Both the position numbers and the translations under genes were made by a program. Below, one piece after another: positions 1 through 9,335 of a DNA stretch of 64,000 nucleotides. Location: contig JBHGNT010000002.1 of assembly GCA_043228905.1 (NCBI GenBank), positions 22,010,001-22,074,000 of the forward strand, in the 5' to 3' direction. The DNA comes from Azolla caroliniana. Taxonomy: Eukaryota > Polypodiophyta. The first letter of the stretch is position 1. The number at the start of each line of letters is the position of its first letter. The notes under the pieces are model-generated. The model worked only from the letters and a program-made list of their open reading frames with translations. It was not told the origin of the DNA and ran no database searches.

Positions 1-3000
1 GAGTGGTGCAGGTGTGTCGACATTCATTGTCTCCCCCTGTTCCTGAAAAACTTCATTTGTTATATGTTGGTAAACATTAGCAACATTATTATCAACGTTT
101 TGTAATTTGTTCTCTCTGTGGTGTTTCAATTCTAAGATGTATCTACCTAATTTCTTTATATCTAGTGTATTTAATAGTTTAGGGAGGGTGGGAGAGGAAC
201 CAAGTATGTCTTGGTATTTTGCCCTTATCTCGGCATAGGTGGGGCATTTGCATGTAAAATGGTACTCATCCTCTATCTCTATGTGGCATAACCTACATAT
301 CCTTTCCTCCCTAGGGACTCCATTAGTACGTCCATTCTCAATCTCAAGTTGGTGAGATGATATTCTAAGGTGACCAATGGCAACCCTTAGTGCATGTGGT
401 AAGAATACATCTAGATATTTTGGGCGCGTGATAAAACCTAACTCAGAGAAGTGCATAAAGTGTTCCTTATAGTACGACATTTTAGATGGGAGTGGCTCTA
501 GTGGGGTGATCCATTTATACCGGGTATAAATTTGCCATATTTCTTGGCGTATTACTTTATTACGGTCCTCATGAGAGAGTAAAGTGTTATCATTCGTGTG
601 GTCGTACTTAAGGGGGGGGAGGTTAGTAATGTCTAGACCGTTGGCAAGAAGCCAACTCACCATCATGCCATACCATGAGCTAGTATAGCCGGACTCATAC
701 AATGCTCGAGAAGCCTTAAAGGCTTGGTGGGATATTCTATCAAGTGGTTGGTTATGTATCCTGTGTATAAAGACTACCATTTGAAAAAGTGCTTCTACTA
801 ACATAGGGGGTAGGGTGAACTCAACCCTAATAATGTCATGTGGGACCGACGATTTGCTTCGGAGTTGGCGTGATAACATCATCACCAATGGTCTCTCTAA
901 TTGCGTCCACATGAAAGATGGTAGTCCTGGGGCCCAAACCGCTGATGCATACATGAGAGAGGGAGTCACTAATGAGTCAAAGAGCCACCCTTTAGTTCGT
1001 GGCTCTTGGAAGTATGCTTGGTGGCATTGTCTCTCGAGGAGTGAGAGGGATGCATGTCCTCTTGTAAGTCTATCCTTCGCTGCTTGTGTCATCGAAAATT
1101 TACCTGAGCGGGCACTGAAAGTGACTCCGAGATAGACATATGATCCAACCACCTCAACTGGGCTATGGGAGATAGTTAGGTGACACTTAGCTCTAACTTG
1201 GGCCGACGTGTGGAAGATAAGGACTTTAGTTTTCCCTAGATTCACTACCAATCCTCGTTGTGTGCAAAAATCATCTAAGGCATTAAGGTGCCTTTGTAGG
1301 TCGTGTTCGGATTCAGAGAGCAAAACTATGTCATCTGCATAGAGCAAGATACGCACCTGCGTATCTCCAAGGACTACTCCATTGCCTCCCTTACGAGCAA
1401 TAAAATCTGTGATCTCATCAATGTAGGTCCCAAAAAGAGTCGGAGATAAGGGGCAACCTTGTTTTACACCAATAGTGCTAGTGAAACTATCGGATATGCC
1501 GCCTGGGCATCGAACACACCCGGACACTTGTTCATATAGTGCGTAGATGGCCCAAACCATGTCATCTGGTATCCTCAAGCTCTTAAGCCTATCAAACAAC
1601 CGCTCTCTAGGGACCGTGTCAAAGGCTTTGCGAAAGTCCACAAAACAACAATATAGTTTCTTCTTGCGAGCCTTAGTCTGGTCAATTAAGCATCTAAGTG
1701 TGAAGATATGGTCAATAGTGGAGAAGGCTCGTCTAAAGCCAGCCTGTTCAGGTGCACGAAGATTTAAGGTCTCCATATACTCGCTAAGCTCTGCCTCCAT
1801 TACTGCACCATATAATTTAGCAAGGGTATGACCTATCATAATGGTCCTATAAGTATTTGGGTCCATGGGGTCCCCCCCCTTATGTATGGGGGCCACTGTG
1901 TTCATGGTCCATTGTGATGGAAAACCCTCTGCAAGGGCACGATTGAAGATTAGAGTTAGTAAGGGAGCTAGGCACTCTCTCGCGTATATGATGTGTTCTG
2001 CTCGCAATCCTGTGTGGTCCATGGACTTCCTATGTTGTAATTTCTTTATGACCTTCGTGACCCTAGAGGTCGTGAAGAGTGTCCCCACAGTAGGTCGGGG
2101 TGTGGAAGGCATTGGAATGGGTGGTTGGTTTGGGATGTGGTAAAGTCTCTCTGTATAAGTGTGCCAAGTTTCGGGATCTTCGATGGGTGTTTGTGGTCTT
2201 GGTTCCCGTAATCTCTTCCATGCAGTGGCACAATCGTTACTCATGAGCATGTGGTAGAGTTCCCAATATTGGGATGCCTCCCATGCTCGTCTCTTACGAC
2301 GTGTCATCTTGCGCATTTCTTTACGAGCTTGTACTGAGGTAATACTACCACTGAGTTGCGATATTGTAAGTTGTCGATGTAAGCACCTACAATCCTCATC
2401 ATACCATCTATTTTGTGGCATAGATCCTACTTTACCTTGATTGGAGTGTTTCGTGTATGGGAAGCTGCTAACCGCTGCAGAATGAAGGATGTGTGTGAGT
2501 TTCGTATTAAGGCTCTCTAAAGGTAGGGAGGGATCAAGGGAGGAGAGATGGGCTTGAACATGTCGAGCATATATGTCAGAGAGCTCATGTGTGAAATGTA
2601 TTGTGATGTCATGGCGTGGTTGACTAGAGTTGGTGACGTTAGAGATATCGCATTTTATCTCGAAGTATAAGAAACTATGGTCCGCGCCAATAGGACATGG
2701 GGCCACTCGGAAGGAGTTAATCATGTGGGTGGCTTCAGGGCGTCCTATTAGATAAACGACTGTGCTTTCCCCTCCTCCATGTGGGAAACATGTGAGCTCT
2801 TCCGAACCTGGCCACTTGGCTAAACCATTATATATGACCATCTGGTGCCGACTACCGAGTTCGAGCAAATGATGGCCAAAGCTCGTGGCGTCTGCACCTT
2901 GATCCTTTGATCTACGTGTGGTGTCTATGTCTGAAGGATCGACGTTTACCATTTCTAGGTTTCTATTCATTTGAAATATTGTGCATTGTCGAGATTGGGT

Positions 3001-3486
3001 TCTCGCATTAAAGTCTCCTACAAGGAATACTTCGCCTTGGGAAGAATATCGGATTATGTCATCCGATAGAGGTTCATATGGGGAAGGCCCATGTGGCACT
3101 CCGTCATCAACTAATCTCGCCTCGCCAGCCAGATTATAACGAGAGCCTTTTGGGGGGAAGTAACAAATGGCGAAAATTACTGCCTTGTCCTTGCTTGTGG
3201 AGACTTTCACCCACATAAAACGAGCTTCTGGGTCTGTGCTCAGTATTTCTATCCTATTATGTAGCTCCCTCCGAAACAATATTGCGACACCTCCAGATCC
3301 CCTGGTAGTGCATCGACGTGAGGTTTGTCTAAAAGCCGACTCCCAACGAAATCCTTCGACTCGTGGGAGTCCCCTATTTGGGCTTTGGTGTGTTTCTACT
3401 AGGTAAACTATATCTGATTCCTTTAATATCCCCTCTAGGCGGCCGGGGTGTGTCCAGAGTGCGCCGTTACAATTCCATAAGGTCAT
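1..3486 (-). CDS. LINE ORF2: AP-like endonuclease / reverse transcriptase (C-terminus cut by window)
   Basis: At least 1162 codons are open from the ATG at 3484-3486 to base 1. Residues 1 to about 280 are an apurinic-type endonuclease: GDFN lies near residue 150 and the ADH of the catalytic SDH-like motif near 270. The reverse transcriptase spans roughly residues 540-800, with DFRKAFD, a GVKQGCPLSP block and the YADD active site near residue 713. Near residue 1060 is a knuckle CRLCHIEIEDEYHFTCKC, a C-x2-C-x8-H-x3-C arrangement typical of plant LINE ORF2 tails. The protein nicks target DNA and reverse-transcribes its own RNA at the nick. The start is 36 bases after the ORF1 stop and in the same frame. 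The stop codon is not in the window. Confidence 0.95.
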   Translation of the reverse strand, partial: MTLWNCNGALWTHPGRLEGILKESDIVYLVETHQSPNRGLPRVEGFRWESAFRQTSRRCTTRGSGGVAILFRRELHNRIEILSTDPEARFMWVKVSTSKDKAVIFAICYFPPKGSRYNLAGEARLVDDGVPHGPSPYEPLSDDIIRYSSQGEVFLVGDFNARTQSRQCTIFQMNRNLEMVNVDPSDIDTTRRSKDQGADATSFGHHLLELGSRHQMVIYNGLAKWPGSEELTCFPHGGGESTVVYLIGRPEATHMINSFRVAPCPIGADHSFLYFEIKCDISNVTNSSQPRHDITIHFTHELSDIYARHVQAHLSSLDPSLPLESLNTKLTHILHSAAVSSFPYTKHSNQGKVGSMPQNRWYDEDCRCLHRQLTISQLSGSITSVQARKEMRKMTRRKRRAWEASQYWELYHMLMSNDCATAWKRLREPRPQTPIEDPETWHTYTERLYHIPNQPPIPMPSTPRPTVGTLFTTSRVTKVIKKLQHRKSMDHTGLRAEHIIYARECLAPLLTLIFNRALAEGFPSQWTMNTVAPIHKGGDPMDPNTYRTIMIGHTLAKLYGAVMEAELSEYMETLNLRAPEQAGFRRAFSTIDHIFTLRCLIDQTKARKKKLYCCFVDFRKAFDTVPRERLFDRLKSLRIPDDMVWAIYALYEQVSGCVRCPGGISDSFTSTIGVKQGCPLSPTLFGTYIDEITDFIARKGGNGVVLGDTQVRILLYADDIVLLSESEHDLQRHLNALDDFCTQRGLVVNLGKTKVLIFHTSAQVRAKCHLTISHSPVEVVGSYVYLGVTFSARSGKFSMTQAAKDRLTRGHASLSLLERQCHQAYFQEPRTKGWLFDSLVTPSLMYASAVWAPGLPSFMWTQLERPLVMMLSRQLRSKSSVPHDIIRVEFTLPPMLVEALFQMVVFIHRIHNQPLDRISHQAFKASRALYESGYTSSWYGMMVSWLLANGLDITNLPPLKYDHTNDNTLLSHEDRNKVIRQEIWQIYTRYKWITPLEPLPSKMSYYKEHFMHFSELGFITRPKYLDVFLPHALRVAIGHLRISSHQLEIENGRTNGVPREERICRLCHIEIEDEYHFTCKCPTYAEIRAKYQDILGSSPTLPKLLNTLDIKKLGRYILELKHHRENKLQNVDNNVANVYQHITNEVFQEQGETMNVDTPAPL

Positions 3487-3522
3487 CCTAAGTGTGTTTT
3501 CTGTCACATGGGCCACACGCCG

Positions 3523-4329
3523 TCAATTAGTAGTGCGATCATTTATGATCACTCGCCCATCTCGATAAAAGGCGCGATGCCCGTCTTTGCGAGCTTGCAT
3601 AACCTTTGGCATACAACTTTTGCGATGCTCAATTTGCATCTTGGTGAGGTCTTCATCGAGATAGATAGGGTCCCCACCCAATCCTCGAAGAATTGGTCTC
3701 TTCTTAAAGAAAGTGATTCTAGAGTCTAAGTCTTTAAATTGAAGAACTAAGGCTCTCTTCCTAGTTGTGTCGCGTCCGGCCCTCCAAGCTTTGGTGATAG
3801 GTAGGGTCGTTGTGTACCCTAACATTTTCCCGAGTGTTTGTGCATCCTCGTCCGGGGATGCACCTTCCTTGAGCCTAGTGACACGCACATTTAGGCGTCG
3901 GGCCTGACGCATTTTCTCCTCTTCTATGGTGGTATTAACAATATTTTCATCCTTTATTTCTTTTTTAATGTTTCTTTTAACGACATCTACCCAACCCGTT
4001 TTTGTTAACTCTATGTTATTTTTAACCTCCTCTTTAACTTTTTTGATCTCATCTTTTATATCCTCTATGGAGGATATTTCACCATCCTCTCGGGATACCT
4101 TGATGTCATTAAGTTGTTGTTTGAGGTTTGTGTTTTCCTCTTTAAGTTTTTCTATTTCGGCCTTGAGGGTGTCTTTTTCCTCTCTATCTTTTTTCTTGTG
4201 GGTTTCGGCGTCTTTCACCCATTTTTTCATATCCGTCTCTATTTTCGTTAAACGGTTAAACATATCCAAAAAGTCCTCCTTACTTATAGCCTCGTCTTGT
4301 GTATCCTTGTGTTCCTTTCGTTTAGACAT
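3523..4329 (-). CDS. LINE ORF1: coiled-coil RNA-binding protein
   Basis: 268 aa. Residues 1-140 are highly charged, with heptad-like K/E-rich stretches (about 45-115) that look like a coiled coil. Residues of about 145-215 resemble an RRM: LNVRVTRL is a first strand, and TKAWRAGRD followed by KRALVLQFKD resembles the animal L1 ORF1p core. Residues 220-268 (YLDEDLTKMQ to the end) resemble the L1 ORF1p C-terminal domain. No CCHC knuckle is visible, although most plant L1 ORF1 proteins have one. The likely role is trimeric RNA chaperone and RNP formation. It ends in TGA followed by CGG and is in frame with ORF2. Confidence 0.85.
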   Translation of the reverse strand: MSKRKEHKDTQDEAISKEDFLDMFNRLTKIETDMKKWVKDAETHKKKDREEKDTLKAEIEKLKEENTNLKQQLNDIKVSREDGEISSIEDIKDEIKKVKEEVKNNIELTKTGWVDVVKRNIKKEIKDENIVNTTIEEEKMRQARRLNVRVTRLKEGASPDEDAQTLGKMLGYTTTLPITKAWRAGRDTTRKRALVLQFKDLDSRITFFKKRPILRGLGGDPIYLDEDLTKMQIEHRKSCMPKVMQARKDGHRAFYRDGRVIINDRTTN

Positions 4330-4793
4330 TGTAGTGTCAATAAGAAAAGAAAAAAAAGGGGATAAAATAAATGGGTTCGAGACTTAGCCGAGTTTGTGTT
4401 ATGTCGTAGTCACATTGGCATTTCGCACACGACGAGCACGCTAAACGAACAAGGATGCGCCGCCAAGAGAAGAAACGCGACACTCGGCAACCTCAAGAAA
4501 CAAGGTGGAGAAGAGCACGGCAACGGCAACGGCGACTACAACGGATGATGATGAACTGCAGCAGGTCGTCCAGCACGCCGACGGCAGCAGACGACGACGG
4601 ACAGTGACGGACGTCAGCAGACGTCAACAGACGGCAGCAAACGGCGACGGACGTCAGAGGCGGCAGCGCGGCAACAGACGACAGCAGCGCACGATGGGGG
4701 GGACTGCAGCTCGGTAGCAGGCGGCGACAGACGTCGCAGACGGCAGCGATGACAGCGTGGCGCACGACCGTTGCTGCTGGCGCACGACCGTTG
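4330..4793 (-). promoter_or_regulatory. Probable 5' UTR / internal promoter region of the LINE
   Basis: A GC-rich, purine-biased stretch with many imperfect GACGGCAGC-like trinucleotide repeats lies directly upstream of ORF1. Internal promoters of LINEs sit here, but I see no specific motif. Short open frames in it look like compositional artefacts. Confidence 0.4.
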
Positions 4794-4794
4794 C

Positions 4795-4828
<34 letters not shown>

Positions 4829-4848
4829 AGAGAGAGAGGGAGGGGTGG
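4794..4848. repeat. GA microsatellite
   Basis: Nearly pure GA repeat marking the probable outer limit of the LINE. Confidence 0.9.
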
Positions 4849-4851
4849 GAG

Positions 4852-6205
4852 CTATTGTTTCCGGAGGTCAAATATGACCTATAAGACTAGGAATGTAACG
4901 TTTCACGTAATACATGTGAAAATGAGTAGCAACTCTCAATGTTCAAGAACGTTACCAATGAATATTTCAATCAAGAGTACACATTTTATTGTGAGAGAAA
5001 TTTGTGCAAGGATCGAGTTTGTCGAAGATGTGTGGAAGGCGTTGTTGAATGTAGTCAAAGGTATGAGAGAGAGCTATTATTTCCGCACGTCAGATATGAC
5101 CTATAAGACCAGAAATGTTACGTTGTCGTGAAGAAAACCGTCCCCAGGCGCAAACCGTGTGTTATGTGTGTGAACCAGCCCTTACACGTGGGCACGTCCC
5201 TTGTCGTATGGTAGATAGGTAGGCACAAAGGTTAGATCCTAGGTAGCAATATTCTATAAGGGAAATCGAGGAGTATTTCTGTCCGAAAGGACAGAGAATT
5301 AATGTGATGTAAACAGGTGAAACGACCTCCCTCCTTGAGCTATAAAGGAGAGGGAGACGGGGGGAGAGAGGGGATCGCGCGCTAGAGGGGACGAAGTGCT
5401 GTCGGACTGGGACCGAGCTCTTCTCCTCTGTCGTTCTCCATAAGCTTTCTTTGCGCAGGTTCTCGAGAGGCTGATTCTGCTCCGTGGAACGCCCGTGTGC
5501 TTCCGGCAGAATCTCCATCTTGCTCCCCTGTGTGCGTGGGTGATCAGGCGTCGACACCCGTCTCGCCGACTTGATCGGCTGTAACCGTTCGAGTCATCTG
5601 CATACATATATTTATATATGCGTTCTTATACTCTATCTCCTGCCCAACTTGTGTCTCTTGTGTTGATTGGGCTGCGTTCCCGCGCGCTTCTTTGTCTATC
5701 TGTGTGTGAGCGTGTCTCTCTCTCCCTCTCTCTCTTTTCCCCACCTATTCCTCAGTCCAAGACCCCAGTGGTCCCGCCTTGTTCTCCACGCACGCGCGTA
5801 ACAACGCAACAACGTTTCACGTAATACATGTGAAAATGAGTAGCAATTCTCAATGTTCAATAACGTTACCAATGAATATTTCAATCAAGAGTACACATTG
5901 TTATTGTGAGAGAAATTTGTGCAAGGGTTGAGTTTGTCGAAGATGTGTGGAAGGCATTGTTGAATGTGATCAAAGGTATGAGAGAGAGCTATTGTTTCCG
6001 GAGGTCAGAGATGACCTATAAGACCAGAAATGTTATGTTTCACGTAATACATGTGAAAATGAGTAGCAACTCTCAATGTTCAAGAACGTTACCAATGAAT
6101 ATTTCAATCAAGAGTACACATTGTTATTGTGAGAGAAATTTGTGCAAGGGTCGAGGTTGTCGAAGATGTGTGGAAGGCATTGTTGAATGTGATCAAAGGC
6201 ATGAG
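4852..6205 (+). repeat. Three tandem copies of a 222-bp repeat, the second split by a solo LTR
   Basis: Copy 1 is 4852-5073, copy 2 is 5074-5123 plus 5816-5988, and copy 3 is 5989-6205. Each begins CTATTRTTTCCG and runs through a block containing GACCTATAAGAC, TTTCACGTAATACATGTGAA and GTGTGGAAGGC. Copies differ by a few substitutions. The unit looks non-coding, and its family is not recognised. Confidence 0.85.
5124..5811 (+). mobile_element. Solo LTR of the A/B/C/D gypsy family
   Basis: 688 bp beginning TGTCGTGAAGAAAA and ending AACAACGCAACA, flanked on both sides by ACGT (5120-5123 and 5812-5815). The neighbouring 222-bp copies show the unfilled site, which confirms a 4-bp duplication. Its internal part resembles the LTRs of element A: GGGACGAAGTG, a GCAG-type stem-loop at 5473-5513, TGTAACCGT, and a U5 end with GTGGTCCCGCC. 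No internal retrotransposon sequence remains, so it arose by LTR-LTR recombination. Confidence 0.9.
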
Positions 6206-6220
6206 AGCATAACATTGAAG

Positions 6221-6672
6221 TGTGATACTATTACGGGCATGACCATATAATATCCCGTCGTGAGAATTTATCGTAGTATTCTATACACGTGGATAAGTGT
6301 GAGGGTTAAACGAGAGTGTAAAGAAGGGGAGGATTGCTTTTAATCCTCGGGATTGAGACAACCCATTAGGCCAAGTGTGAACATGGCTGGGGGCCTTGGG
6401 TATCGCTATAAATAGAGGCCTAGCTACCCTCATTTCAAGATCTGGTTGACTACGTTAAGACTCTGTCTTGTGGTGGGTCAACTCTTATAGCGAGCACGCC
6501 AACACCAGGTACGACTCGACGCCACGACGGTGGTATGGGACGACGATCAAGGCTTGAGTCTGTCTCGATCCCTTCGCTCGGGGGTGGTCGGGTGGATCGA
6601 CACCCTTCTTTCTCTCTCTCCTTTCTTTCTATCTACCTAGATCTATCCTTATCTAATGCTTACTTTAGTACA
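6221..6672 (+). repeat. Probable 5' LTR of G3
   Basis: The TATA box is at 6407-6415 (TATAAATAG). A primer-site-like TTTGGTATCCGAGCC lies at about 6688, close to the initiator-tRNA-Met complement used by plant elements. The left end is placed at TGTGATAC (6221) just after the tandem repeats, and the right end at the CA of TAGTACA. With no second LTR to compare, both ends are estimates. Confidence 0.45.
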
Positions 6673-8378
6673 TGTCTCTAATATTTGGTATCCGAGCCTT
6701 TGTACTAATGTTTCTTTTGTTGGTCTTATCTTCTCGATGGATGGCGATCGATCGTTGTGCGGTTGGCCTTCATGCAGATGAGGATCAACAAGGAACTTCG
6801 GTAATCTTTCTTGTTATTTTTTGTCTATTTTTTCTTCTCCCATCTAATCATGTGTATGGTTAATATGTAGATTATTTTCATTAATCAAATGATGTTGTAG
6901 TGGTATTTAATTGGTTATCTAAAACGCTTACATATGTGCACGAGGTCAATACCTCGTTTGACATATAAATAATATGTGATGAGTGTCGTATGCGTACGAG
7001 GTTAATACCTCAATTACGTATTACATTCACGAACATATGTTACGTTTGCGTATGAGGTCAACACCTCGATTTTGTTGTAAATGATATGCGTTTGGTCTCG
7101 TATGCGTAAGAGGTCAATACCTCAATTGCGTATTATGTTGAACCCTTATTTTTGGATGTCTCGTGTGCGTAGAGGTATATGCCTCGATTACGTATCTCGA
7201 TTACGTCATTTTTGGCCATTAAATATAACGATTTCTTTAATATAGGCATATGTGATCACGTGTATATGTAGTTGATCATATATATGTGATAATATACATA
7301 TGTGTATATAAGTTATTACATGATTTTAAATCGAATGTTTTCCTTTTTGGGGAAAGGATCTTGGTGGCCATCCTCACATTTTTGTGAGAATAGCGTTGTC
7401 ACCATCCCTTTTTTCAACAATTTTTTATTGTTGAAATCCCCGTTGGTGACTTCGATATTTCATTACGTAAAGAAATGCTATAGCCATAATGATTTTGAGT
7501 ACGTAGGGCTTGACCTACTTCATGTGAGGTTGCTCTTATGACACACGTATCCAACATCCCTCCCTCAATACATGGATACGATGCCACCATGAGATCATTC
7601 TTACGAGAGGCATTTGTAATGACGTGACCATGTGATGGGCCACGTGGGCCTACTACGAAAAGAGGGCTCATTTGGCTTCACCATTAGGTTGCACTTTGGC
7701 GTATGCCATCGTAATTACAAGACTTGAGGTTAGGTAACGTACCCACATAGTTGTAGTAAATGAGGGCGAAATAAGGACTCTTGACATATATGTTTCTCTT
7801 AAAAAAACATATATGGGCAAATGCCTCGCATATCTCTTATATGCATGAAACGTTAAACATTCAAGAAGAGCAACTTACTTGGTTGGCTCAAATGTTTAAT
7901 GCATTTGTTCTCGGGGTCTCGAGTTCAAATATGACCATGACTATACAACATCGTTGATACATATGATTATAACACATGTTTAGACTTGAGGTCTAAGTGC
8001 AGTTCGGGGTCCTCATAATAGGACTTAAAGAGCCGAAACCACATATGTGGGCATCGAAACATAGTTTATTGTTAACATTTTTTTCGTGTATAAACTATTC
8101 ATGACACGAACATACATGGTTGAGCCTCGGGGAGACACCATGAAAAAATCGATATAAAGATCAGGGAAAGACATTTATTTGTCACCCCCATGGTTTTTAA
8201 AACACCTTTGTGTTACCATAGTAACCTGATCTTGAACCTCATCTCATACGTCTAGAGGGGTATTGACGTGAGATAATGATATCGATTAATGCTCGCCCAT
8301 GATAGGTTTACATCACGACATGATGTTATGACTATCTCTCTGACCTTATCCTATTTCTTTTCCAGAAATAATCATTTA
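6673..8378 (+). other. Untranslated leader of G3
   Basis: 1.7 kb of AT-rich sequence between the primer site and Gag with no supportable gene. It holds a 57-bp hairpin array (6941-7185) and a tRNA-like A/B-box module near 7880-7931. Otherwise I see nothing in it. Confidence 0.6.
6941..7185 (+). repeat. Five regularly spaced GAGGT-loop-ACCTC hairpins
   Basis: Cores GAGGTNAAYACCTC lie at 6942, 6998, 7054 and 7110, and GAGGTATATGCCTC at 7172. Spacing is 56, 56, 56 and 62 bp. Each core is preceded by GCGTA-like and followed by ATTACGTA-like sequence, so the unit is a diverged tandem repeat whose inverted-repeat core is the best-kept part. Confidence 0.8.
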
Positions 8379-9335
8379 ATGGCTCAAAATAACGACCCGA
8401 TGTCATCCGTTCAAGCGGAAGGAACTCAAGGGAATCCTCTTGGACAAATGTCCATTGAGATGTATTTTTCGCAAATAACCCAATACCTTAGTTTCACCGC
8501 TCAATAGATGACCAAACTTCGGAAATCTCAAAGTGCTCTCGAGGCACGTGTCATTAGTCTACAACGTGAGACTAATAGACTTGATGAGCGACAGGGTGAA
8601 CCATTGTTTGTCGTTAAGCCGTTTATGGGAGACAAAAAGGAAAGAACCGAAGAAGCAATTTGCACATGGCTGGGCTGATGGGAGTCTCATTTTGAGCTCT
8701 ATCCCACGCCAGATAGTACGAAGATTGCATATGTCGGCCGAGAACTAGGGGGTAAGGCAGCCGCTTGGTGGCGTGGGCTCCGTACTTTGGGGAAATTGCC
8801 CGATACCTGGACAGATTTTGTCACAGTTTGCAAGGGCCAATTTTTGCAACCTCCCTCTCGAACTGAGGCAGCACAAGCTTTAATGAACCTCTCTAGCAGG
8901 AAGTTTCCCTCACTAGAAGACTATGTCCACCATGCTAGAACCCAAATCCAAAAATCGGGTCTAGAAGGGGACAATTGGTTAATAGCTTGTTTTGTCAATG
9001 GTATCCCCAATTCGGATTATCACTGGATAGTGCACGATAAGGATCCAAAATCCTTCGAAGAGGCCGTTGAAATAGTTCTTCGCTATCAACGCACTTCGAA
9101 GAAGGACCACAACAAACCCGACGAAGCGCCCGGGACTAAGCAGTTGCAATTCGCTGGGAAACGCAAGACACCCAACGAATTCATGGATCGCGATTGTAAG
9201 CGACAACATACTTTTTGCGTATTCTGCAAAAAGAAGGGTCATACAAAAGAGCAATGTCGAAAGCTCCAACGGAAAGAGCACGACAACAAAGCTAAAACTG
9301 CAGACCATAAAGGTCAGATTCCTAATGTCCTTTAG
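8379..9335 (+). pseudogene. G3 gag (capsid and zinc knuckle), with stops
   Basis: Starts MAQNNDPMSS. The retrotransposon Gag core follows (KAAAWWRGLRTLG, FLQPPSRTEAA, LMNLSSRKF), then a basic region with knuckle CVFCKKKGHTKEQC. In-frame stops are TAG 8505-8507, TGA 8676-8678 and TAG 9333-9335. The frame is otherwise continuous with the pol region downstream. Gag normally builds the virus-like particle that packages the element RNA. Confidence 0.88.

Larger units (their letters stand above)
1..4795 (-). mobile_element. LINE (non-LTR) retrotransposon, 3' end beyond window
   Basis: The element reads right to left: a GC-rich leader, ORF1, a 36-base gap, then ORF2, which runs off the left edge. 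Both frames are open, with no stop or frameshift over about 4.3 kb, so this is a young and possibly competent copy. The 3' UTR, poly(A) tail and target duplication lie outside the window. The upstream boundary is set at the GA microsatellite and is only approximate. ORF2 has endonuclease, reverse transcriptase and a C-terminal Cys/His knuckle, as in the L1 group. Confidence 0.93.

Noticed and set aside
3926-4387. Plus-strand open frame rich in Ser/Phe, membrane-protein-like
   Set aside because: Exact antisense of LINE ORF1 coiled-coil codons, which gives Ser/Phe-rich shadows.
6941-7185. CRISPR-like repeat array
   Set aside because: Eukaryotic retrotransposon leader; spacers are diverged copies of each other and no cas genes are present.
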